From contig CM077831.1 of assembly GCA_039720395.1 (NCBI GenBank), positions 3,948,003 through 4,012,002 on the forward strand: 64,000 bases of DNA. Direction: 5' to 3'. The position numbers and the translations under genes are program-made. Source of the stretch: Liquidambar formosana. Its lineage: Eukaryota; Streptophyta; Magnoliopsida; Saxifragales; Altingiaceae. Under the pieces are notes generated by a model that saw only the letters and a program-made list of their open reading frames with translations, did no database searches and was not told the origin of the DNA. Numbering within the stretch: the stretch's first letter is position 1; each line of letters starts with the position of its first letter. This document shows positions 1-9,879 of the stretch, one piece after another.

Positions 1-1546
1 TTCTATTATGTTTATATGCATCATTTATATTTACATAATATGTCCATGGAGTTAGAGTTGAGAATATGGAATTACAAAGAGTTGTAATTTTGAGACTATA
101 GATATATCTCTGTACTAAACTCCTAAAGCATTCCTAGTTGAAGGTTCACTATGATGGACAATAATGAACCATAGGACTAGCACTTGTTAGGTTGACTCTA
201 TAGGAGGATAGCTAGTCTCAAGCTATTTGTGTGGAGACACTACAACCAACAAGTGGGTGCCTATTACTAGAATAGGTACACTGAATGTGACCAAAGATAT
301 GAGATCAACTGAATGGAGTTTTATCCTGCCTGTCAATCAGTTTCTCATTGTTATAGTGGTACAAGTAATCCTTAGACCTGAGACACCATAGTTGTCTTAT
401 GCATGTAGCTTTAGAAGTTTGATAACACTAAGTGCAAATCCTATTCAGGGGTTTGCAAAGGTGTTCATTGGCCCTACTGCTATGTGTATGAAGGCATGTG
501 AGTGATCAACAAGGGATCCATCACTCTCAGGAAAAAGAGAGAGAATGTCTCATATAGCATTCATAATATAACTCATTAAATCCATGGCCATGGTAGGATG
601 AATATGAAAAGAGTTTCATGAGTTCATCAATGAGTTGATATCTATGAATGAGTATAAAGTAATTGAACTAGGGACTTGACAGACTTCCATGTCCTATTAG
701 TTCAATTAGAGACATTGTGTTGAAGGAAGGATGCAATTGTAACCTATAAACTATAACAGAAGGGTTCTTTGTAAATGACTATTCACCTCATTAAGGACCA
801 CACCATGAGCCATATGCTAGGTGTTACTCATGGTTAGTAGAAGCCCTAATTGATATAAGTGAGTTATAATCAATTAGGGAATTGGAAGGGGTTCCAATTA
901 GACCCTAAATGGAAAGAGTTCCATTGTGCACACCTTGTGCTATTCCTACTACTTAATGATGTGAACCCAATGGGTCACACACTGATCATGCAAGAAGGGC
1001 TTTAAAGTCTATGAGAGAAAGGGTTTTAGTGAATAAAGAATAGTTCTTTATGGGCCTATTTGTATTTGATACAAATAATAGGGGTTAATGTGCAATTAAG
1101 AGTAATTACACATAACCCTATTAGGGTTTCTTCCCCATGGCCAGCCCCCTTTAGTGGGCTGCCTATATAAGTCACACTTATGTGTGACATGGCATAATAG
1201 GCTTGCACAAAAAACCCTAGCCGTCCAGCCCCTTGGAGGCTCTCTTCTCTCTCTCTCTCTTCTCCACCTCTAGCAACAACAAGGAAGAAGAAAGAAAGGA
1301 CTTGAAGCTCTAGCTAGGTGTGGATACCGTTGGAGGCAGCACACTTGGGCTGCTCATTCACCGCTGTCCGGAATCAAAGCTTGGAGCAAAAAGGAGAAGA
1401 CAAAAATTCTGTAAGTGTTCTAACCCTCTTTGTAGTTAGGGTTTGATTTTGTGTTATGCATAGTTAGATTCATGGGATTGGGAATCGTAGGAAAAATTTT
1501 TTTATATTCCGCACTTCTATTTTTCCCTCTTGTTCGATTCCCAACA
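1..1546 (+). mobile_element. Copia LTR, left end outside the window
   Basis: This is the right-hand 1.5 kb of a Copia-type LTR. It ends in TTCGATTCCCAACA at 1546. The same sequence recurs in plus orientation inside 48583-62963 and in minus orientation at 52854-54506 and 60857-62509, where the missing start (TGTTAGGATTATG) can be read. No primer-binding site follows 1546, so this is either a 3' LTR or a solo LTR. A TATA-like box, a CT-rich tract (about 1238-1262) and A/T-rich U3 sequence are visible. It carries no coding region. The identification as LTR is firm; which LTR it is cannot be settled without upstream sequence. Confidence 0.9.
1164..1171 (+). promoter_or_regulatory. TATA-like box of the Copia LTR
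   Basis: TATATAAG is followed at once by the short palindrome GTCACACTTATGTGTGAC. The minus-strand Copia LTRs keep a TATTTAAG box and the same palindrome in related form. This is the likely core promoter; transcription should start shortly downstream, at the U3/R border. Confidence 0.55.
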
Positions 1547-2121
1547 CATATGATAATATTCCCCCCGTTGACTGCGATGTGCAGCTAGAGAATCAGGGTG
1601 AGCATGATGCACCTGTTGAGCATGCCAATGAAGGCATGCATGATGATCCACCTATTTTTGAGCCTCCTCAGCACCAGCAGCATGCTCCTATCCCAGAGAC
1701 ACCTCTTCCTCCTTTTCATGGGATGAATGAGATCATGGGAGCTCTCCAAGATATTCGCACCACCATGAACCAGGGCTTTATAACACTTGGGAATACACTT
1801 GGGGATCGCATGAATGTCATTGAGCACCGACTTGAGGATGTTGAGCATGGGCTGGCCATTGTGCAGGGGGAGATGGCGACAGTGAAGATGTACGGGTTGG
1901 CGCTTTGGCGTGGTGCTGATTCACGACTTGGACGCACTGAGAAGGACATTCATACCATTCGAACGACTCTCTCTTCGATAGAGACCTTTGCGAGGACTGG
2001 AGTGCGTCCGAAACCCCAGCCATATCCTACATATCAGGCTCCTACTTATGCTCCCGACTTCACGTACACTCCATGTCCTCGTGGAGATCGCTTCTCTTCT
2101 GTCCGACCCTCTCCATTGTAG
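1547..2121 (+). pseudogene. Coiled-coil ORF truncated at the LTR junction, function unknown
   Basis: An open frame enters directly from the LTR junction and runs to a stop at 2121. The first internal Met is at 1579, so the original start probably lay upstream of the Copia insertion or in a lost exon. The product is rich in Glu, His and Pro at the N-terminus (residues 1-48 from Met). It then has a heptad-like region of Leu, Ile and Met spacing (about residues 50-135) and a Pro/Tyr-rich C-terminus. I recognise no catalytic motif. Such coiled-coil tails are common in ORFs of plant transposable elements, and this is my best guess. It could also be the last exon of a host gene. Confidence 0.4.
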
Positions 2122-2357
2122 GCTTCGTCATCGAGGCCATCCTCCTCTCGTGATCAGTGACTTAACGCATTCCTCTACATATCAGCCTTTTTTTGTTTGA
2201 TGACAAGTTACTTCATGATTTTTGGTTATTGACTTTTTATATGGACATATATGTAGCAATTAATTTGGATATTGACCTATGTGTAGCAACTTACATGGAT
2301 ATATATGATTTTTGGTTATTGATTTGGATGTAGCAACTTATGTAGCAATTAATTTGG

Positions 2358-3216
2358 ATGTAGTAGCATCATTTATACTCATCGTATGGGCCATCCTCCT
2401 CTCAATTTACCTTTTCCCTGCATGTTTTCAATATATGGCCATATGTGTACCGATTATATAAGGCATATACTAATGTGGTAGGTTGTAATCCAATAGATTT
2501 CATGAAAAATCAAATTTCATATCCTTCTGTCTATTTCAGTCGACCTAAATATATAATCAGTTGACTCAAAGTGAGTTAGGTCGACTCGAAGTTACAAACA
2601 GTTGACCGAATTTTCCAGAGAGCTGTGGCTAAGGCTGAGACTGATTTCTGCCCAAATAAGTTGACCTAATCATTAATTAAGTTGACTGAAACATAACATC
2701 AGTTGACTGATGTTAAATATAGTCGACTGAAATGAACAGAGAGATACATGCACCAACTGTATCAACTAGCGCATCCATAAAATATGGATGTAGCAGCATC
2801 ATTTATACTCATTGTATGGGCCATCCTCCTCTCAATTTACCTTTTCCCTGCATGTTTTCAATATATGGCCATATGTGTACCGATTATATAAGGCGTATAC
2901 TAATGTGGTAGGTTGTAATCCAATAGATTTCATGAAAAATCAAATTTCATATCCCTCTGTCTATTTCAGTTGACCTAAATCTATAATCAGTCGACTCAAA
3001 GTGAGTTTAGGTCGACTCGAAGTTACAAACAGTCGACCGAATTTTCCAGAGAGCTGTGGCTAAGGTTAAGACTGATTTCTGCCCAAATAAGTCGACTTAA
3101 TCAATAATTAAGTCAACTGAAACGTAACATCAGTTGACTGATGTTAAATATAGTCGACTGAAATGAACAGAGAGATACATGCACCAACTGTATCAACTAG
3201 TGCATCCATAAAATAG
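2358..3216. repeat. Two tandem copies of a 430-bp unit rich in TCGACT motifs
   Basis: The unit beginning near 2360 is repeated about 430 bp later with scattered substitutions. Each copy carries several GTCGACT, TTGACT or TCGACC words, alternating with phrases such as TTTCTGCCCAAATAAG. The same phrases occur inside the large intron of the neighbouring transposase gene (5345-5640), so intron and 3' flank share a repeat source. Confidence 0.85.
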
Positions 3217-3432
3217 TGCATCCATCAAATACAAACTTCCATTCCAAACATCCCTTTCCCACTGAGAGATGGGGCCTCCAATTCCAATACAAACTTCCAT
3301 TCCAATACACATGCTATACTTCACAAAGGTCAAGTAAGACAAATACAAAGAAGCAAACATGCTAAGAGAACAACGCTCTACTAGTGCATCCATAAAATAG
3401 TGCATCCATCAAATAGGTTACATGCACCAAAT

Positions 3433-3615
3433 GTATCCAAAAAATGGGTCAATATTTTGCTATACAAAATTCTAGTGTTTAACACCCATTCTATACAAAA
3501 AGGCAATAATGTTAATCTTATCCAAAAATTGGGTTAATATTTTCCTACACAAACTTCCAGTCTTTAACACCCATTCTATCCAAAAAAGCAATAATGTTAA
3601 TCTTATCCAAAAAAC
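3433..3615. repeat. Tandem repeat, about 86-bp period
   Basis: The phrase TATCCAAAAA recurs near 3434, 3519 and 3604. The sequence between is nearly identical (GTTTAACACCCATTCTAT and GCAATAATGTTAATCTTA are present twice). It lies just beyond the transposase stop codon, in its 3' untranslated or flanking DNA. The short phrase GTGCATCCATAAAATAG is also duplicated at about 3202 and 3384. Confidence 0.75.
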
Positions 3616-3719
3616 ATCCAAACTACAACTCTATATTATCCAAACCCACTACATTGGGTATACAGCCACAACGCATTAAAACCAAGAAAAACTTCCACAT
3701 GTTTGAATCCAGCATTCCC

Positions 3720-6700
3720 TCAATACTGATTCCTGCTTGCAGTAGCTTGAGATCCCCCAGCTTCACTAGTCATATTTCTACCACTACTGCTGCTTGGACC
3801 TGGAGTTGACATTGTACCTCCATACCATGCGGTGGTAGCCTACATAATACAGAATCAACAAAAATGCTAGTTAGAATAATTCGTTTCACAAATATAAAGT
3901 TGGGTTAAAAACAATTTTATATTAGAAATGGTTTACCCGAGGGAAATATTCATGCCATTTGTTGGGAGTTGCTACTGGTTGTTGGATATTTATTTGGCTT
4001 GTTTGGGTTGATGGACCCCCACTACCAGATGGGGCCACATTTCTTGTATTTCTTGTTGAATTCTACCTCGCTTGTAAAGGTTTATTAAGGCATTCATAAA
4101 CATATTTCAACTAATATGTATACTATAGGTATTAATGTCGAATTGAATGAATCCTTACAGTATTTGTGACCTTTGAACTTGACCCAACCCACTTGATTGT
4201 GTTGATGGAGCCCCATTCCCTAATGCTGCCTTCTTCCTCACCTATTTAAATGTATAAAAATAATAAGAAGATCAGTTAATGTATTAAACATGGTATTCAA
4301 TAAGGTATACATACTAAGTGACAATTCACCTGTAATTTCCCTTTCCTTGCCACTTCCCCTTTGCATGTTGTCTTATTATGTCCATATTTCTGACACCTGC
4401 TGCACTTTATTTTTGCATTCTTCCTTCGTAGCTTGAATGGGTTTTGAGGCTCATCTGCTTCCCTTCTCCTTAGTTTTTTCGGCCGGCCTGGCGGTCTCCT
4501 TTGTGAAGGGGGCTGCATTGGAGGGTTCCCTGTTTCATCCCAAAACTTTTGACTTCCAACAGGGTATATCATACGGCTATAGCAGTGCATGTATGTCTTC
4601 ACTGAGTAGCATGCATCAACATAATCTTCCACATTTTCTTTCTTATATGCAATAGATGAGATGGCATGTTTACATGGTATCCCATGTCAAATCCCACTTT
4701 CTGCAACTACAAGTGCGTGCTTCCAAGTTCACAACAAATGTGTCTGGGTGACACCTCACCTCAAACAGCCCTCCCCCAGCCCAATGGGAAGTACACTTTC
4801 TACTTTGAGACTTCAATTTCTCAACTTTCCCTTGTATTTTTGGACAAATAGGCCCTCTATAGCCCATCATCCTTTCTCTCTTTTCTGTCATCCTAGTCAT
4901 TAAAGCTTGCCTCACTATCTCAACCAATGTAATAATAGGCTTGTCCCTAGCCTCTAGAATGTAGCCATTAAAAGTCTCGCACATGTTGTTGAGCAGGTAA
5001 TCACTCTTACACCAATTGCTAAACCCATACCAAGTCCATGATTGAGGATTCAGCTCCATCAAGAATGCATATGCACCTTTTGATATTTCTTTTATCTTAT
5101 TCATCTCACTATTCCATTTAGATTCAGTACTAGATTTCGCTATATCCCACATCGCATCCTTAAGCTGCTTTCCCTTGTATCTTTTGGCTAAATTACCATA
5201 TAAATGCCTAACACAAAACCTATGCTCAGCAGTAGGTGCAATTGCAGTAAGTGCAGGAACAAGACCCTATATGTTAAAAACAAAATGAGTTCAATAAGAA
5301 CAATGTAATTTAATATCAATGTTAGCCTATATAATATGCTTAATATCAGTGGGCTCAAATGGAGATTCAGTCGCCTGAATTTTCCAGAGGGCTCTTGCAT
5401 AGGCTGAGTGATTTCTGCCCAAATAAGTCGACTGAATCTTAATTTAAGTTGACTTAATTTTAAAATCAGTTGACTGACTTAAGAATTCAGTCGCCTAAAT
5501 TGTCCAGAAAGATGGGGCCAAAACTGAAACTGATTTCTGCCCAAATAAGTCGACTGAATTTACCTTTAAGTCGACTCAATTGTCAAATCAGTGGACTGAA
5601 TTTAGAATGCAGTCGACTAATTTGGGCAGATCTAACAACTCCAAGGCCAATTCCAATACAAACTTCCGTTCAAACAATTATGAACACATACTATAATTCA
5701 CAAAGCTCAAGTAAGACAATAATAAAGGTTAATTGAAGTGGAAAAGTTATACCTTCTGTTGGTCAGAAATGAAAGTCCACTTCCTCGAACTTGGTGACCC
5801 AATATCAGAAAACAACATCTCCAAGAACCACTCCCATGATTCTCTCGTTTCTCCCTCAACGATAGCAATAGCAATAGGGAACATTTGCTCATTTGGATCC
5901 CTCCCCACTGCAGCCATGAGTTGCATCCCATAAGGACCCTTCAAATGACATGCATCTATCCCAATGATATGCCTACAAGCTTCCACAAATCCTCTTTTGC
6001 AAGCCTCCAGACACACATACATTCTTCTAAAAATAGGTAATGCCCCTGGCATGGGTAAAGTCTCAGTGAGCACTTGCATAGTACTGCCTGGGTTTGTCTT
6101 CAATAGCACCACACTATAATCCCACACCCTATTAAATTGCTTCTGATGGGAACCATCAAGCAACTCTATAGCTTTCTTGCGTGCTCTATATGCTTGGCTT
6201 TTTGAAATGTAAAGTGCAAAATCATTCTGCACAGCTTGCATGATATCAGCCAACTTCCAATTAGGATTTTCCCTCACCTTATCGATGTAGTGTTTAGCCA
6301 ACCACTTGAATTCATCTAGGTACTCCTGAATGCCCGAGTGCATGAATGTGTGGGTACAAATCTTTTAATCTGGAAACTCTTCTCAAGCTGCATGAATGAA
6401 GCAGAAACCCTCCACTCACAGCCATCAACACATTTTGCTACCACTCTCTCAGTGCTATTCTTTGTGAACCTGATATCATGCCCTCCTCCTATTGCATATC
6501 CCTTAACTGCTTCTTTAAACTGTTTTGCATCCCTGAACTTTGTACCTAGCTCAAATTTAATATCCTTGATGTCACTAGGCTTCTTATACTCTGGGTATTG
6601 TGCAGTAGTTGTATCATCACCACATTCAGAATCTGAAGAGGGAGGAGGACTACGCAAACCTCAATCTTCTTCGTCATTATCGCCTCCACCAACTTCATCA

Positions 6701-7467
6701 CTGTAGTCAGAATATAGTGCTTGCTCAAATGTAATTCCCGTGATGATGTCTTCTTCACTTTCGGTGTCACCCCCAGCTTGCTTGTCACCTTCATCATCCA
6801 TAGCCTCCCCATCAAAAGCCACTTCCTCTACATCAGAAGCCACTTCCTCCCCATCAGAAGCCACTTCCTCCACATCAGTCAAACACATATCATCACCACT
6901 CCCATTGACTTCATCAAAGTCAATGCCAACCTCAAACATACTTCCCTCATCGTCACTAGCATTGTCTCTATCCCCTTCGTAGCTCTCATCAATGGTGTCT
7001 GCTACACCATTATCTGCAACCACATTATTGTCTGCATCGACACCGATATCTTCATCCTCTACTACACCCTTCTCCTTGTTTGTACCCATTTCAGATTGCA
7101 CACCGTCCTCAGTATGATATGGTAAAGGAGGAGGTACCACTATTGCATCATCAATTATGTGCTCCACATACACATGCAGTGTATAGTCCATTGGACCTAA
7201 CTGGGCCACCATATCCAGAATATCCCTGTCTGTCTGTAACATAGTTAGTGCATCTCTAAACAATGTCCTCGGTTTCTTATACCGTAGCATCTTGTACTTG
7301 GCATAACCCAAGTCCTCCTCCAGCACTTTTGCAAATTGAATTATACTCATCGTCTCAACAGCAACGTCTTCGATCATATGTATGCTACCACCCTCATATC
7401 TTAACTCAGGCTGGTTTTCAAATCGGCCTCCATGGTGTATTAATACGTCGATGGCCTCAGGAGCCAT
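3720..7467 (-). pseudogene. Mutator-like (MULE, MuDR-type) transposase gene, decayed
   Basis: Reading on the minus strand from Met at 7467: an N-terminal MuDR-type domain with an acidic linker (7467-6661); a DNA-binding transposase segment with FRDAKQFKEAVKGYA (6600-6320); the MULE catalytic domain with GIDACHLKGPYGMQLM (6343-5747); after an intron (about 5746-5267), the rest of the catalytic region; a SWIM zinc finger starting with CSCRKWDLT (near 4690); and a CCHC zinc knuckle, CSRCQKYGHNKTTC (near 4375). Three short Ser/Thr-rich 3' exons can be followed at about 4241-4159, 4062-3937 and 3839-3720 with GT-AG borders, though not all phases match. The gene is broken by a TGA at 6661, a TAG plus a one-base loss near 6310, and a one-base insertion near 4684 inside the SWIM finger. 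An intact version would bind element ends and cut DNA. Family assignment is firm; this copy is inactive. Confidence 0.9.
5345..5640. repeat. TCGACT-rich repeats inside the transposase intron
   Basis: The intron between the two catalytic exons contains two or more degenerate copies of a unit with GATTTCTGCCCAAATAAG followed by TCGACTGAAT. The same units occur at 2510-3180 outside the gene. The segment 5640-5715 also resembles 3260-3345 (AATTCCAATACAAACTTCC). Part of the 3' flank is therefore a copy of the intron, or the reverse. Confidence 0.8.
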
Positions 7468-8366
7468 ACCTACACATCAAATATAAATATTCAAACCCTT
7501 ATACCTACACAGCAAAAATAAAAATTGAAACCCTTATACAGGAAAAAAAAAACCTGAAACCCTACAAAAAAAATTTGCGTGCATGCACATAGTGGGATTT
7601 CACTACAAAGAAGACATAGATGGTTAGAGAGAGAAAGAAAGAGAAAGATAAACAAGTGGGGGGGACTAGATGCTCCAAATCGTACATGGTCGAATATAAA
7701 AAGTTAGTGGGGGGGACCAGAGTGTGAACAAACATGTCTCCCAAACGTCCCTTTCCAGAAAACTATTGCATTTCATATAAATTGAATACTAAAGACTAAA
7801 ATAATCGCATGAATAACGCATTACAGCAAATAAATCCAACAAATTCATGTGTAAAAAATGAATAAATTTAACAAACCCTAATCTGTAACAGAGTTGAAAC
7901 CTGTAGAAATCCCAAATCCTTACCTTCAATTGAATCCTCACAAAGCCTCGAAGCCCTAGATGGCTGATCAACGGTGAAGAAATCCTCCCCCTTGGGCAAT
8001 CGTCACTTCCCCAATGCACTTAGGGCTGTTGATTTTGGGATAATTAGAATCCCCAAATCCCATTTGGCTGCCTTTTGGAAGGAAAGCACATCACGTGTCG
8101 TGCACGTGCAACGTTTTGGAAGGAAATTTCCCACCCCTCACACCATACTTGCCACGTTAGCAAAAAACCTCCACATCAGCGCCATATGTGCACACATGTG
8201 CGGCTCACGTGCGGCTCACGTTAAAAAACTAATGGCCATCCGCAAATGGACTACATTGAAATCTATTAGAATAGTTAGTGGGCACATTTGTTCAATTAAA
8301 TAAATGTCGGACTTCATAGAAGTAATTGAAAAAGTTAATGGCACAAAAGTGTTTTTAACCCAAATA
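7468..8366 (-). other. Upstream region and probable outer end of the MULE
   Basis: No convincing coding sequence. On the minus strand the stretch begins near 8366 with GGGTTAAAAACACTTTTGTG, the style of a Mutator-like terminal repeat, and leads to the transposase start about 900 bp later. A matching inverted copy on the far side was not found in 1547-3720, so either this is a MULE without long TIRs or the other end is lost. The GTG/CAC-rich patch at 8085-8220 is locally GC-rich. Confidence 0.4.
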
Positions 8367-9036
8367 TCTATTTATCTTATCTGACCGATCAGATACACCA
8401 AACATAACCATGAAAGGAGTCTTGACAAACCTCATATTTTCCCGTAGAATGATAGCTCGCACCGTATAGTTAGTATATCGTCACCACAAACCAAATTTCG
8501 CAGTTTTTCGTCGCGCAATAAATGATCTCAAGTCTCAACACGAGGTCCCCAGCCTCACCTAAAGCATTCCTAATATTCTATGCATCAGTAGTGTAACGAA
8601 GTATAAAAAACAGAGTATGGATTTCTTTGTACCGCTCTTCACAAATATGATGATGATGGCTATTAGTGGGATTGACAAATTCGGCATGCTACTGAGGTTG
8701 AAAGATTGGGTTAAATAGATTGTGCAAGCATTTGGTGAAGAAGGATTAAGACAGAGTAGCCAACTCCAGGACCGATGCTCTATTTTTATGTCTTTTCTAT
8801 TTTTCCACTCCTATTTTATTTTTATTTTTATTATTTTATTATTTTTAACGTGTTCAAATTTTAATTTTAATTTTTTCAATGAAGGGTGTAGGTGTCGGCA
8901 ACTATAAAGGATGAAAATAGAGCAATGACTAGTCAAGTCAAAATTGGTTTGTTATTTTATTTTTTCTTCATGTTCAGTTTTCTCCTAATTATGTGGCAAA
9001 TTTAACTGATATTCTAGTAATAAGGCCAAATTATGG
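8367..9036. other. Spacer with no recognised feature
   Basis: A/T-rich DNA between the presumed MULE end and Gypsy A. The T-rich patch at 8785-8880 gives a short spurious ORF. The last five bases, TATGG at 9032-9036, are the left target-site duplication of Gypsy A. Confidence 0.6.
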
Positions 9037-9855
9037 TGTTTCCGCCTAAAAAGTGAATTTGTCAGGATTTGGATATATTTTTAAAGAAAAGCCACGTGGA
9101 TAGGTCCTGCCAGATAGGATGAAGATGCTGAAGGGAGTCAGTTGAAAGAGGATAGATGTTTTGACCACGTCAAAAGGGAAGTTGGGAGAAAAATAAGGGA
9201 AGTGGGTTAATAGAGTTCTATCATGATCAAGAGAGTGGGGTTGAGACTGGAGCTTTTTTGGGACGAAGTTGCAGTAGGAGTGAAGCCCACTAATACCACC
9301 ACCATGGCAGTTGCTACAAAGGAGACATGTACGTGGGATTTCAGCCTGATGCTGTATAAAAGACGAAAGAGAAGACCAAAAAAAGGGTTCCACAACCAAC
9401 ACACAAATCCTACTCAAGAAATTCAATTTTATTCAACTAGCTTCTTACCTCTTCTCAAATTTAATTCTGTTAATAGCTTCTTAGCAATCTTGCTTGTTTC
9501 ATGCTTGGCTCGGACTTCAATCATTTGGACACTTTGCTGATTTCTGTAAGTTTTATTCGTTTAATGAAGTATTTTTTCCTTGCAATTCTTTCGGATATAG
9601 TGTGATAAATTCTGTTTACATTAGACATTAGTTTAAGCTAGAATCATAATTTAATTTCGAACCGCAGAGAGAAGAACCCCTATCTCTTGTCTATTGCCTG
9701 ATCTACATTTCAATCATAATCGCAAACAGTGACCGAATAGGCATTTAGGACCAACGGCCTTGAATTCAACGGCCTAGGAGGTGTTGTGGGGTCGTGGTCA
9801 CACGATCTTTAGGTTTTCGAGCCTTGGCATGCCCGCAACATTTTTAGTGTGAACA
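9037..9855 (+). repeat. 5' LTR of Gypsy A (819 bp)
   Basis: Starts TGTTTCCGCC and ends GTGTGAACA; the 3' LTR at 41463-42266 has the same ends. Similarity stops exactly at 9855 and 42266. TATA-like TATAAAAG lies at 9355-9362, with a copy at 41781-41788. The left LTR has an extra GAATTCAACGGCCTT-type 15-bp duplication near 9760. Confidence 0.93.
9355..9362 (+). promoter_or_regulatory. TATA-like box of Gypsy A LTR
   Basis: TATAAAAG, preserved at 41781-41788 in the other LTR, about 320 bp from the LTR start. This is the likely core promoter of the element. Confidence 0.6.
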
Positions 9856-9858
9856 CCT

Positions 9859-9879
9859 TTTTGGCACGCCCAGTGGGAC
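9859..9879 (+). promoter_or_regulatory. Primer-binding site region of Gypsy A
   Basis: TTGGCACGCCCAGTGGGAC lies just inside the 5' LTR, at the place where a tRNA primes minus-strand DNA synthesis. I did not identify the tRNA. Tat-type elements often have this kind of GGCACGCCC..GGGAC sequence here. Confidence 0.6.

Noticed and set aside
3903..3917. Inverted match to the MULE end near 8366 (GGGTTAAAAACA)
   Set aside because: Only about 15 bases match and the site lies inside a 3' intron of the transposase gene, so it is not accepted as the second terminal repeat.
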